A stretch of DNA of 64,000 nucleotides from Celeribacter persicus. GTDB lineage: Bacteria > Pseudomonadota > Alphaproteobacteria > Rhodobacterales > Rhodobacteraceae. The number at the start of each line of letters is the position of its first letter. Within the stretch, counting starts at the first letter, position 1. Both the position numbers and the translations under genes were made by a program. Below the pieces are notes generated by a model, which did no database searches, had not been told where the DNA came from, and was given only the letters and a program-made list of their open reading frames with translations. This document shows, piece after piece, positions 44,273 to 52,577 of this stretch. Where the stretch lies: positions 21,296-85,295 of the forward strand of contig NZ_QAOH01000016.1 of NCBI RefSeq assembly GCF_003050785.1. Reading direction: 5' to 3'.

Positions 44273-44309
44273 CGGCACCTCCGCATTACTTGAAGGATGA
44301 AGTAAATTT

Positions 44310-44337
44310 TTGCGCATTCCGGATAGTCCGGACGCAA
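44310..44337. promoter_or_regulatory. dyad in the AraC/SDR divergent promoter
   Basis: TTGCG...CCGGA-TAG-TCCGG-A-CGCAA forms a nested inverted repeat over 28 bases, midway between the divergent starts. It is a candidate operator of the AraC/XylS-type protein. Confidence 0.5.
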
Positions 44338-44408
44338 TCAGGATAGCGCCAGGCACCACCACACGGGCAAGTCTTTTTTACAAATTCATAACAAACAGGG
44401 AGACGCAG

Positions 44409-45185
44409 ATGCGCGGATTGAAGGACAAAGTCGCGATTGTGCCCGGCGGTGCCACAAAAATTGGCGCTGCGGTGGTCAGGGCCTTTCGCGAGCAAGGTGT
44501 AAAGGTTGTTGTCGCGGACATCGACGCGGAGGGTGGCAAAGCGCTCGAAGGTGACGGGGTCACTTTTGTTGCGGCGAATATCCGTTCCGATGACGATATT
44601 GCGAAAATCGTCGCCACCGCGACGGAGACCTATGGCCGGATCGACTTTCTGGTGAATGTCGCCGCCACCTATCTCGACAACGGTGCGGAGAGCACACGGA
44701 CGGAATGGCTCGAAGCTTTGGATGTGAACATTGTCGGCTCGGTCATGCTGATGCAGGCCGCGCGCGTGGAACTTGCGAAGAACAAGGGGGCAATCGTCAA
44801 CTTCGGCTCGATCTCTGCCCGTGTGGCGCAGACCGGGCGCTGGCTCTACCCGGTATCGAAAGCGGCGATCCTGCAACTGACCCGCAATCAGGCGATGGAT
44901 CTCGCCCCCGACGGCATCCGCGTCAACGCGGTCTCGCCCGGCTGGACCTGGTCGAACATCATGGACAGCCTCACAGGCGGCGACCGCGAAAAGACCGACG
45001 CGGTCGGCGCGGATTACCATCTGTTCCCGCGCGTGGGCGACCCGGAAGAGGTGGCACAGGCGATCATGTTCCTGTGCTCGGACGAGGCCTCCTTCATCAC
45101 CGGCACCGACATCCGCGTCGACGGCGGCTACACGGCGATGGGCCCTGAAGGCAAACTTCCGGCGATCCCGCGCCTCATGGAATAA
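44409..45185 (+). CDS. short-chain dehydrogenase/reductase (IifB-like position)
   Basis: A 258-residue classical SDR. The cofactor motif reads VPGGATKIGAAVV, slightly altered from TGxxxGxG; the catalytic residues are Ser in FGSISARVAQTGR, Tyr in WLYPVSKAAI and the following Lys, with NAVSPGWTWSNIMD after. By position in front of a StyA-like oxygenase it resembles IifB, which oxidises indole-2,3-dihydrodiol. Substrate assignment is inference. First gene of a three-gene operon. Confidence 0.88.
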   Translation: MRGLKDKVAIVPGGATKIGAAVVRAFREQGVKVVVADIDAEGGKALEGDGVTFVAANIRSDDDIAKIVATATETYGRIDFLVNVAATYLDNGAESTRTEWLEALDVNIVGSVMLMQAARVELAKNKGAIVNFGSISARVAQTGRWLYPVSKAAILQLTRNQAMDLAPDGIRVNAVSPGWTWSNIMDSLTGGDREKTDAVGADYHLFPRVGDPEEVAQAIMFLCSDEASFITGTDIRVDGGYTAMGPEGKLPAIPRLME

Positions 45186-45219
45186 CCACAAGAAAACAAA
45201 GACAACAGGAGAGATATAC

Positions 45220-46449
45220 ATGAAACGCATCACAATCGTGGGCGGCGGCCAGTCCGGCCTGCAACTCGCCATCGGCCTTTTGCAAAAGGGCTATGACGTC
45301 AAGATCATTCAGGACCGCACCGGCGATCAGATCGCTGCGGGCCGGGTCCTCTCGTCGCAATGCCAGTTCGACGCGGCGCTCGATCACGAGCGCGCGCTCG
45401 GCATCAATTTCTGGGAAGAAGCCTGCCCTCCGGTCGAGGGTATCTCTTTCACCGTGCCGAACCCGGAGGGGCCCGGCAAGGCGGTGGAGTGGGCCGCGAA
45501 GCTCGACGCCAAGGGGCAGTCGATCGACCAGCGGGTGAAAATGCCGCGCTGGCTCGAAGAATTCACCCGCCTCGGCGGCGATCTTGTGATTGCCTCCGCT
45601 GACATTGCCATGCTGGAGCAGGAATCCAAGACGTCCGATCTGGTGATCGTGGCCTCCGGCAAAGGCGAGATCGGCAAACTTTTCGAGCGCGATGCGGAAC
45701 GCTCGCCGTTCGACGCACCGCAACGCGCCCTCGCGCTCACCTATGTGCATGGCATGACCCCGCGCGAGAATTTCTCGGCGGTGAACTTCAACCTGATCCC
45801 CGGCGTCGGTGAATATTTCGTCTTCCCGGCGCTGACCAAATCCGGCCCCTGCGAAATCATGGTGTTCGAGGGCGTGCCGGGCGGCCCGATGGATTGCTGG
45901 AAGGACGCGACCACACCCACGGGGCATCTGGAAACCTCGCTCAACATCCTGAAAACCTTCGTGCCGTGGGAATACGACCGCTGCAAGACCATCGAGCTGA
46001 CCGATGACAACGGCATTCTTGCCGGTCGCTTCCCGCCGACTGTGCGCAAACCCGTCGCCACCCTGCCCTCCGGCACCAAGGTGCTGGGTTTGGGCGATGC
46101 GGTCTGTCTTAACGATCCGATCACCGGCCAGGGCGCCAACAACGCGGCCAAGGCGGCGGCGGTCTATTTCGACGCCATTCTCGCGCAGGGCGACAAACCG
46201 TTCGACGAGGCGTGGATGGTCGCCACCTTCGAGCGGTTCTGGGACTACGCGCAATGGGTCGTGCGCTGGACCAACATGATGCTCCTGCCGCCACCGCCTT
46301 TCGTGCTCAACATCATGGGCTCGGCGCAGGTGCTGCCGGGGCTCGCGCATCGCATCGCCAACGGCTTTGACGACCCACGCGATTTCTTCCCGTGGTTCGC
46401 CGATCCGGTGGCGGCCGAAGACTATCTCACAAGCCTTCAGGCCGCCTGA
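45220..46449 (+). CDS. StyA/indole-monooxygenase-like FAD oxygenase
   Basis: A 409-residue two-component flavoprotein monooxygenase. The FAD motif RITIVGGGQSGLQLAIGL, the central region RVLSSQCQFDAALDHERALG and VLGLGDAVCLNDPITGQGANNAAK identify the styrene/indole monooxygenase family. These enzymes epoxidise styrene or indole with FADH2 delivered by a separate reductase, here the next gene. In iif clusters the homologue (IifC) starts indole breakdown. GGAGAG precedes the ATG. Confidence 0.9.
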   Translation: MKRITIVGGGQSGLQLAIGLLQKGYDVKIIQDRTGDQIAAGRVLSSQCQFDAALDHERALGINFWEEACPPVEGISFTVPNPEGPGKAVEWAAKLDAKGQSIDQRVKMPRWLEEFTRLGGDLVIASADIAMLEQESKTSDLVIVASGKGEIGKLFERDAERSPFDAPQRALALTYVHGMTPRENFSAVNFNLIPGVGEYFVFPALTKSGPCEIMVFEGVPGGPMDCWKDATTPTGHLETSLNILKTFVPWEYDRCKTIELTDDNGILAGRFPPTVRKPVATLPSGTKVLGLGDAVCLNDPITGQGANNAAKAAAVYFDAILAQGDKPFDEAWMVATFERFWDYAQWVVRWTNMMLLPPPPFVLNIMGSAQVLPGLAHRIANGFDDPRDFFPWFADPVAAEDYLTSLQAA

Positions 46450-46450
46450 T

Positions 46451-46936
46451 ATGGTAGATGTTGCGACGTTCCGTCAGGCTATGGGCCTCTTCCCCGGCGC
46501 GGTGACGCTGATCACCACCGGGGAGGGCGATCTGCGGCGCGGGATCACGGCAACGGCGGTGTGTTCGGTGACCGACAGCCCGCCTTCGATCCTCGTCTGT
46601 GTCAATCGCAAGACCGGCACTTGTCAGGAAATCCAGCGTTCGGGTCGGTTTTCCGTGCAACTGCTGGGCGCGGATCAATCCGATCTGGCGCTGTGTTTCG
46701 CGGGGGCGACCGGAGCGACGGGACTGGAAAAATTCGCGGCTCCGGACTGGACCACCTGCCCCGCCGGCCTGCCCCGCCTCAAGGCCGCGCTGGCGAGCCT
46801 GTCCTGTCGGGTCACCTCGCAAAGCGAAAACGGCAGCCACATGGTCTTTATCGGCACGATCGAGGATGTCGCGCTGGGGGACGGCGAGGCGCTGGTCTAT
46901 GCCCGCTCCAAATTCAGACGCCTCGAAGCCGTCTAA
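46451..46936 (+). CDS. flavin reductase (StyB/IifD type)
   Basis: A 161-residue flavin:NADH reductase of the FMN-binding split-barrel family: FRQAMGLFPGAVTLITT, GITATAVCSVTDSPPSILVCVNR (quoted as GITATAVCSV and PPSILVCVNR) and the SGRFSVQLLG region. It supplies reduced flavin to the oxygenase in front, one base upstream, and perhaps to the RutA-like enzyme. A strong terminator follows. Confidence 0.93.
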   Translation: MVDVATFRQAMGLFPGAVTLITTGEGDLRRGITATAVCSVTDSPPSILVCVNRKTGTCQEIQRSGRFSVQLLGADQSDLALCFAGATGATGLEKFAAPDWTTCPAGLPRLKAALASLSCRVTSQSENGSHMVFIGTIEDVALGDGEALVYARSKFRRLEAV

Positions 46937-46938
46937 AG

Positions 46939-46963
46939 AAAAGGCCCCGCGGGGGCCTTTTTT
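46939..46963. terminator. bidirectional terminator
   Basis: Perfect 10-bp stem AAAAGGCCCC/GGGGCCTTTT with a three-base loop between the flavin reductase and the convergent thioesterase. Confidence 0.85.
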
Positions 46964-47381
46964 ATTGCGTCAGTTCCGGGTGCAGGTAGCGGGACAGCCC
47001 TTCGCGGCAGTCATCGGGCCAGGGGTGCGATTTGTGATCCTTGGTCGAGGTCATCACGATCAACTGCTCGATGGTCCAGAGCACATCGCCATTCGCCGTC
47101 ACCACCGTATAAAGATCGAGCGAGCTTTTCCCGATCTTGCGCACATGCACGTTGAATTCGAGTACGTCTCCATAGACCGCCGGCTTCTTGAATTCGATGT
47201 TCATTTTGACCGAAGGCAGCCCCAGATGACGCTCGAACATCAGCTCTTTCCAGGTCACACCGAAAGAGGCGAACATCGCCTCGTTCACATCGACCAACAT
47301 CGACAGATAGGCCGGATGGTAGGCAATCCCGGTCAGGTCGCAATCGCCGAAGCGCATGGGTTTTTGAATGGTGAAGGGCAT
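46962..47381 (-). CDS. 4-hydroxybenzoyl-CoA thioesterase-like hotdog protein
   Basis: A 139-residue hotdog-fold thioesterase with the 4HBT start MRFGDCDLTGIAYHPAYLSM, including the Asp expected for catalysis, then VNIEFKKP-type strand (seen as MNIEFKKPAVYGD). It would hydrolyse an aromatic or short acyl-CoA and so release stalled intermediates. It is divergent from the bifunctional hydroxylase gene. Confidence 0.87.
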   Translation of the reverse strand: MPFTIQKPMRFGDCDLTGIAYHPAYLSMLVDVNEAMFASFGVTWKELMFERHLGLPSVKMNIEFKKPAVYGDVLEFNVHVRKIGKSSLDLYTVVTANGDVLWTIEQLIVMTSTKDHKSHPWPDDCREGLSRYLHPELTQ

Positions 47382-47587
47382 GGTTCGTCCTTTTTCCTGC
47401 GCTCGGACAGCCGGAGAGAACCCGAGTCGTCCGAGGATTTTATTTTATCTTTAAACAATCATACGAAGACATATGCGGTCAAGAACCAGAAAGACACTGC
47501 CCTTCATGCTGTTAAATTACATTGATTATTTATATTTTCATCTGATCGGATTTTTTGCTCCTCAATTTATTTTAGTCTTGAAATAGT

Positions 47588-47618
47588 TTTGGTTTGAGAT
47601 AATCTGAACGAAACCAAA
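47588..47618. promoter_or_regulatory. inverted repeat before the ACMR-like gene
   Basis: TTTGGTTT (47588-47595) and AAACCAAA (47611-47618) form a perfect 8-bp dyad with a 15-base spacer, ending two bases before the ribosome-binding site. It may be an operator or a hairpin controlling translation. Confidence 0.45.
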
Positions 47619-47635
47619 CAGGGAAGGTATGCGCC

Positions 47636-49921
47636 ATGAAGATCGCCATCCTCGGCGGCGGCCCCTCCGGCCTCTATTTCGCCATTTCGATGAAACTGCG
47701 CGACGCGTCTCACGACATCACAGTCTATGAACGCAACCGCTTTGACGACACCTTCGGCTGGGGTGTCGTGCTCTCCGACGAAACCATGTCGAATTTCGAA
47801 GATAACGATCCGGTCTCGGAGAAAATGATCCGCGATCACTTCGCCTATTGGGACGACGTCAAGGTCGTGCGCGGCGATGAAAGCATGACCTCCGGCGGAC
47901 ATGGCTTCTGTGGCATCGGGCGCAAACAGATGCTTTTGCTCCTGCAAGAGCGTGCCCGCGAGCTGGGCGTCCATCTCGCCTTTGAATCCGACATCACGCC
48001 GGAACGGATCGAAGATCTGAAAGCGGCGAACGACCTTCTGGTCGCCGCAGACGGGCTCAATTCGAAAACCCGCAGCCTCTATGAGGACAAGTTCCGCCCC
48101 GAAATCGACATGCGCAAGAACCACTTCGTCTGGCTCGGCACGCATCAGAAATTCGATGACGCCTTCACCTTCATTTTTGAGCAAACCGAACACGGCTGGA
48201 TCTGGGCGCATGCCTATCAGTTCGACGATGACACGGCGACCTTCATCGTGGAATGCGGGCCGGAGGTGTTCAAGGCTTTCGGCTTCGACAAGCTGAACCA
48301 GCAGGACAGCATCGCGCTTTGCGAGCGTATTTTCGCGAAGCATCTCGGCGGCCATGCCCTCATGACCAACGCCAACCACATCCGTGGCTCCGCCTGGATC
48401 CAGTTCCCGCGCGTGACCTGTGAGAGCTGGTATTTCGACAATGTCGTGCTTCTGGGCGACGCCTCGGCAACGGCGCATTTCTCCATCGGATCGGGCTCGA
48501 AACTCGGCATGGAAAGCGCGATCATGCTGGCGGATGAACTGAACTCCGGCAAGCCGGTGCAACAGGCGCTGCAAAGCTATCAGAACGAGCGGAAATTGCA
48601 GGTGATCCGCGTCACCTCCGCCGCCCGCAATTCGACCGCGTGGTTCGAGGAGGTGGAACGTTATCTCTCCCTTGACCTGATGCAGTTCAATTACGCACTT
48701 CTGACCCGTTCGCAGCGGATCAGCCATGAAAACCTGCGTCTGCGCGATCCTGAGTGGCTGGGTTCCGCCGAAGCGTGGTTCCAGAAACAGGCCGGAAGCA
48801 ACTCCACGCGCCGCCCGATGTTCGCCCCCTTCAAACTGCGCGACATGGAGTTGGTGAACCGCGTCGTGGTCTCCCCCATGGCGCAATACAAGGCCAGGGA
48901 CGGGATGCCGAACGACTGGCACCTGATCCATTACGCCGAACGCGCCAAGGGCGGTGCGGGTCTGGTCTTTACCGAGATGCTTTGCGTCTCGATGGAAGGC
49001 CGGATCACCCCCGGTTGTCCGTGCATTGGCGAAGATCAGGTCCCCGCATGGGCGCGTCTGGTGGATTTCGTCCACGCCGAAACCCCCGCCAAGCTCTGTG
49101 CCCAGATCGGTCACGCGGGCCGCAAGGGCTCGACGCGTCTCGCATGGGACCGCATCGACAAGCCGCTGCCCGAGGGTGAAAACTGGCCGCTGCTCTCCGC
49201 CTCCGCCATCCCGCTGATGGAGGGCAATGTGGTGCCCAAGGCGATGGACCGCGCCGACATGGATATGGTGAAAGCGCAGTTTGTCGAGGCCGTAAAAGCC
49301 GCCGCCAAGGCAGGCTTCGACATGATCGAAATGCACGCGGCCCATGGTTACCTGCTCGCCTCCTTCATCTCGCCCGTGACCAACAAGCGCGAGGACGAGT
49401 ATGGCGGAAGTCTCGAAAACCGCATGCGCTACCCGCTCGAAGTGTTCGACGCAATGCGCGCCGCATGGCCTTCTGAAAAGCCGATGACCGTGCGCATTTC
49501 CGCCCATGACTGGATGGGCGATGCGGGCATCACGCCCGAGGAGGCGGTCGAGATCGCCGCGATGTTCAAAGCCGCCGGCGCCGATGCGATCAACACCTCT
49601 TCGGGACAAACCGACAAGGCGGAACAGCCGGTCTATGGCCGCATGTTCCAGGTGCCCTTTGCCGACCGCATCCGGCAGGACGTTCATGTGCCGACTCTGG
49701 TCGCGGGCAATATCTACGAACCCGATCACGTCAACTCGATCCTGATGGCCGGGCGTGCGGACCTTGTCCTTCTGGCCCGCCCGCACCTCGCCGATCCCTA
49801 CTGGACGCTGCACGCGGCGGTCGAACTGGGGGACGAGGAACAGGCCTGGCCTGCGCCTTATGAAGGCGGCCGTCGTCAGGCCAACACACTTGCCGAACGC
49901 ACAAGGGCCATGACGACATGA
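47636..49921 (+). CDS. anthraniloyl-CoA monooxygenase/reductase-like bifunctional flavoprotein
   Basis: A 761-residue fusion. Residues 1-370 are an FAD aromatic hydroxylase (AILGGGPSGLYFAISMKL, VAADGLNSKTRSL, VVLLGDASATAHFSIGSGSK, the last seen as VLLGDASATAHFSIG). Residues about 390-750 are an Old Yellow Enzyme domain (VNRVVVSPMAQYKA, AQIGHAGRKGS, EMHAAHGYLLASFISPVTNK and GGSLENR). This is the design of 2-aminobenzoyl-CoA monooxygenase/reductase and of salicylyl-CoA 5-hydroxylase, which hydroxylate and then reduce the ring. First gene of a five-gene overlapping operon. The amino substrate is favoured by the RidA and indole-type neighbours, but is not proven. Confidence 0.92.
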   Translation: MKIAILGGGPSGLYFAISMKLRDASHDITVYERNRFDDTFGWGVVLSDETMSNFEDNDPVSEKMIRDHFAYWDDVKVVRGDESMTSGGHGFCGIGRKQMLLLLQERARELGVHLAFESDITPERIEDLKAANDLLVAADGLNSKTRSLYEDKFRPEIDMRKNHFVWLGTHQKFDDAFTFIFEQTEHGWIWAHAYQFDDDTATFIVECGPEVFKAFGFDKLNQQDSIALCERIFAKHLGGHALMTNANHIRGSAWIQFPRVTCESWYFDNVVLLGDASATAHFSIGSGSKLGMESAIMLADELNSGKPVQQALQSYQNERKLQVIRVTSAARNSTAWFEEVERYLSLDLMQFNYALLTRSQRISHENLRLRDPEWLGSAEAWFQKQAGSNSTRRPMFAPFKLRDMELVNRVVVSPMAQYKARDGMPNDWHLIHYAERAKGGAGLVFTEMLCVSMEGRITPGCPCIGEDQVPAWARLVDFVHAETPAKLCAQIGHAGRKGSTRLAWDRIDKPLPEGENWPLLSASAIPLMEGNVVPKAMDRADMDMVKAQFVEAVKAAAKAGFDMIEMHAAHGYLLASFISPVTNKREDEYGGSLENRMRYPLEVFDAMRAAWPSEKPMTVRISAHDWMGDAGITPEEAVEIAAMFKAAGADAINTSSGQTDKAEQPVYGRMFQVPFADRIRQDVHVPTLVAGNIYEPDHVNSILMAGRADLVLLARPHLADPYWTLHAAVELGDEEQAWPAPYEGGRRQANTLAERTRAMTT

Positions 49922-50661
49922 GTTTGGACGGCAAAAAAGCCTTCGTGACGGGCGGCGGTTCCGGGGTCGGAGCCGTCATCGCCACCATGCTTGCCGAGGC
50001 CGGGGCCGAGGTTACGATCTGTGGCCGTCGCCCTGCCCCGCTCGACGTCGTGGCCGCCACGCATCCGAACATTATGCCGGTGGTGGCCGATATCACGGAT
50101 GAGGCGGCGATCTCCAAAGCAATTGCGGCCTGCGCACCCGATATCGTCGTGGCCAATGCGGGCGCGTCCGAAAGCGCGCCCTTCGCGAAAACTGAACTGG
50201 CGTCTTTCGAGCGCATGATGTCCGTGAACCTCACCGGCACCTTCCTGACCCTGCGCGGAGCCACCCGCGCGATGCAGGGCAAACCATGGGGGCGTCTCAT
50301 CGCCATTGCCTCCACCGCCGGGATCAAGGGTTATCCTTATGTCGCGCCCTATGCTGCGGCCAAACACGGCGTCGTGGGCATGGTGAAATCCGTGGCCCTT
50401 GAGCTTGTGCGCAAGGGCATCACCGTCAACGCGATCTGCCCCGGCTTTCTCGACACCGAAATGACCGAGCGCTCGATTGCCAATATCGTGGAGAAAACTG
50501 GGCGTAGCTACGACGAGGCCCGCGCCTCTCTGGAAGCCACCAATCCGATGCACCGCCTCGTACCGCCCGAAGATGTGGCCCGCGCCGTGCTCTGGCTCTG
50601 TGGCGAGGGCTCCGATATGGTCACCGGACAATGTATTTCAGTTTCCGGAGGTGAAACATGA
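49918..50661 (+). CDS. short-chain dehydrogenase/reductase
   Basis: A 247-residue SDR with the complete cofactor motif FVTGGGSGVGAVIA, ANAGASESAPF, the catalytic Ser in IAIASTAGIKGYPY and the YAAAKHG Tyr-Lys pair, and NAICPGFLDTEM. It probably acts as a 3-hydroxyacyl-CoA-type dehydrogenase on the product of the bifunctional enzyme. Its start overlaps the preceding stop by four bases and its end overlaps the thioesterase in the same way. Confidence 0.92.
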   Translation: MSLDGKKAFVTGGGSGVGAVIATMLAEAGAEVTICGRRPAPLDVVAATHPNIMPVVADITDEAAISKAIAACAPDIVVANAGASESAPFAKTELASFERMMSVNLTGTFLTLRGATRAMQGKPWGRLIAIASTAGIKGYPYVAPYAAAKHGVVGMVKSVALELVRKGITVNAICPGFLDTEMTERSIANIVEKTGRSYDEARASLEATNPMHRLVPPEDVARAVLWLCGEGSDMVTGQCISVSGGET

Positions 50662-51089
50662 GCGAGGTCTTCACGCTCTCCCGTCAGGTGGAATTCAACC
50701 ATTGCGACCCGGCGGGCATCGTCTTTTATCCACGTTATTTCGAAATGATCTCTGCCGTGCAGGAGCGTTTCTTCGCCGATGCCCTCGGGGCAAGCTGGGC
50801 CGATATGACCCCCGCAGGCTTCGGCACCCCGATGGGCGAGATCAACGTGCGGTTTGCCGCACCCTCACGGCTGGGCGACCGGCTCGATTTCACACTTGAA
50901 ATCGCACGCCTTGGCGGGGCTTCCGCCGAACTGGCCATCACCTGTCACAGCGCCGGAGAGCTGCGTTTCACCTGCCGGGCTACCATCGTGCATGTCTCGC
51001 TCGCCGAGACCAAATCCGCGCGCTGGCCCGAGGCGCTGCGCGGGAAAATGACCGCCTACCTTCAAGACCAACGAAAGAAAACTGCATGA
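50658..51089 (+). CDS. acyl-CoA thioesterase (4HBT hotdog)
   Basis: A 143-residue hotdog thioesterase with VEFNHCDPAGIVFYPRYFEM, the classical 4-hydroxybenzoyl-CoA thioesterase motif with catalytic Asp, and INVRFAAPSRLGD. It overlaps both neighbours by four bases. A role as a safety or release enzyme for ring-derived CoA esters fits the operon. Confidence 0.92.
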   Translation: MSEVFTLSRQVEFNHCDPAGIVFYPRYFEMISAVQERFFADALGASWADMTPAGFGTPMGEINVRFAAPSRLGDRLDFTLEIARLGGASAELAITCHSAGELRFTCRATIVHVSLAETKSARWPEALRGKMTAYLQDQRKKTA

Positions 51090-51499
51090 CCGCACTCACC
51101 CCCCATATGTTCCTCCAGCCCGACGGCTGGGTTCCGGCCAAAGGCTATGCCAATGGCGTTCTGGCCGAGGGCCGCATGGTGTTCACCGGCGGTCTGGTCG
51201 GCTGGAATGCCGAACAGAAATGGGACCATGAGGACATGGTGGGCCAGTTCCGCCAGACACTCGAAAATATCGTCGCCGTGCTGGCCGAAGCGGGAGCACG
51301 CCCCGAGCATCTCGTGCGCCTGACCTGGTATATCACCGACAAGCAGGAATATCTTGCGAACCTGCGCGGCTTCGGCGCCGCTTATCGCGAGGTGATCGGG
51401 CGGCATTTCCCGGCCATGGCCGTGGTTCAGGTCGTCGCCCTGATGGAAGACGAGGCCAAGGTCGAGATCGAAGCCACCGCCGTGATCCCCCATGACTGA
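51086..51499 (+). CDS. RidA family (enamine/imine deaminase) protein
   Basis: A 137-residue RidA/YjgF protein: GYANGVLAEGRMVFTGGLVG, FRQTLENIVAVLAEAGARPEHLVRLTWYIT (seen in parts) and FPAMAVVQVVAL near the end. The usual catalytic Arg of RidA (R105 in E. coli) is not obvious; the equivalent region reads FPAMAVVQV. Hydrolysis of an enamine or imine would be needed if an amino-substituted ring is degraded, which matches the operon. It overlaps the flanking genes. Confidence 0.9.
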   Translation: MTALTPHMFLQPDGWVPAKGYANGVLAEGRMVFTGGLVGWNAEQKWDHEDMVGQFRQTLENIVAVLAEAGARPEHLVRLTWYITDKQEYLANLRGFGAAYREVIGRHFPAMAVVQVVALMEDEAKVEIEATAVIPHD

Positions 51500-51878
51500 G
51501 ATGGTCCGCCCTGACGGCACGCCCGTTCTGATCCTGGTCGCCCCCTACGATCAGGTCACGCCACGCGGGATGATTTTCGGCGGCTGGATCATGGCACAGA
51601 TCGACCATGCGGCGGGCCTTGCCGGGCGCAAAATCGCCGCCGGAGACGTGATGATCGTTTCCATCAAGGAACTGACATTTCTCGGCCCGCTCGCCCCCGG
51701 CGAAGAGTTCGTCATACATGCGGAGCTGACCCGACGCGGCAACAGCTCCTTTACATTGTCTCTATCTGGCACAGCAGAACCCGCGACCGAAGCCCGCCCC
51801 GTGATGCAGGCCGAAGTCGTCCTCGTGGCGGTCGACACGGCGGGCAAGCCGCGAAAACTGCCTGATCCCGCAGCATAA
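51492..51878 (+). CDS. YciA-like acyl-CoA thioesterase
   Basis: A 128-residue hotdog thioesterase of the YciA/acyl-CoA hydrolase type: VTPRGMIFGGWIMAQIDHAAG carries the hot-dog helix and active-site Asp, followed by IKELTFLGPLAPGEE. It is the third thioesterase of the region and the last gene of the operon, overlapping RidA by eight bases. Confidence 0.9.
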   Translation: MTEMVRPDGTPVLILVAPYDQVTPRGMIFGGWIMAQIDHAAGLAGRKIAAGDVMIVSIKELTFLGPLAPGEEFVIHAELTRRGNSSFTLSLSGTAEPATEARPVMQAEVVLVAVDTAGKPRKLPDPAA

Positions 51879-51907
51879 TCACTGTTTGAGACCCAAACCG
51901 AACCGAT

Positions 51908-51934
51908 ACCCCGCCCCACAGGCGGGGTGTTTTT
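51908..51934 (+). terminator. rho-independent terminator of the ACMR-like operon
   Basis: Stem ACCCCGCC/GGCGGGGT with the loop CCACA, followed by GTTTTT, 30 bases after the last stop. Confidence 0.87.
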
Positions 51935-51978
51935 CATGCTGCACATGCAGCTTTCGCTTTACCCTCAGCTTTAAAAGT

Positions 51979-51997
51979 CGATATATGAAATAAATCG
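51979..51997. promoter_or_regulatory. palindrome upstream of the MarR gene
   Basis: CGATATAT-GAA-ATAAATCG, a dyad matching at seven of eight positions, 22 bases before the MarR start. It probably is its own operator. Confidence 0.5.
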
Positions 51998-52018
51998 TAT
52001 GTTCGAGTGGAGGCTGAA

Positions 52019-52477
52019 ATGGCGACAGAGCAAAAAGAAATCGACGAGGGCCTCGCCCGCCAGCGTCTGCGGCTCTGGCTTCAGATGCTCAAGGCCGTGC
52101 GCTATGTCGAGGCCAACCTGCGCGAAAAGCTGCGCGAAGGCTATGACACCACCCTGCCCCGTTTCGATGTTCTGGCCGCATTGCACGCCAAGCCCGAAGG
52201 GATGAAAATGAGCGAGCTGTCGCAGCATCTCGTGGTCTCCAATGGCAATGTCACCGGCGTCGTCGACCGTCTGGTGGGCGAAGGTCTGGCCGAGCGTCAG
52301 ACCATGGAAACCGACCGCCGGGCCTTTCTTGTACGGATCACCGACAAGGGGCGTGAACTGATGGACGAGATGACCGCCGCGCATCGCGGCTGGATCGACG
52401 AGATGTTCGAAAACGTCTCCGAATCCGATGCCGCGCGGGGCATTTCGATCATGCTCGACATCCGTCACAAGGACTGA
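52019..52477 (+). CDS. MarR-family transcriptional regulator
   Basis: A 152-residue MarR protein with a typical winged helix: LPRFDVLAALHAKPEGMKMS, ELSQHLVVSNGNVTGVVDRL and the wing ETDRRAFLVRITDKGRELMDE. It resembles regulators that respond to aromatic CoA esters. ATG 52019 has GGAGG at a good distance; GTG 52007 is a longer alternative. It lies after the degradation operon and is convergent with the TRAP genes. Confidence 0.93.
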   Translation: MATEQKEIDEGLARQRLRLWLQMLKAVRYVEANLREKLREGYDTTLPRFDVLAALHAKPEGMKMSELSQHLVVSNGNVTGVVDRLVGEGLAERQTMETDRRAFLVRITDKGRELMDEMTAAHRGWIDEMFENVSESDAARGISIMLDIRHKD

Positions 52478-52577
52478 CTCCGTCCCATCACCGCCTGACC
52501 TTCTCTCTTGTCTGGAACTGTCCCGCAACTCCGGGTGGCACGCAGAGAAAGCATAGGCACTGGGCCTGACTGAGGCG

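Noticed and set aside
47402..47435. CTCGGAC/GTCCGAG dyad near the thioesterase start
   Set aside because: Short arms with a long spacer in GC-rich DNA; too likely by chance to list as a site.
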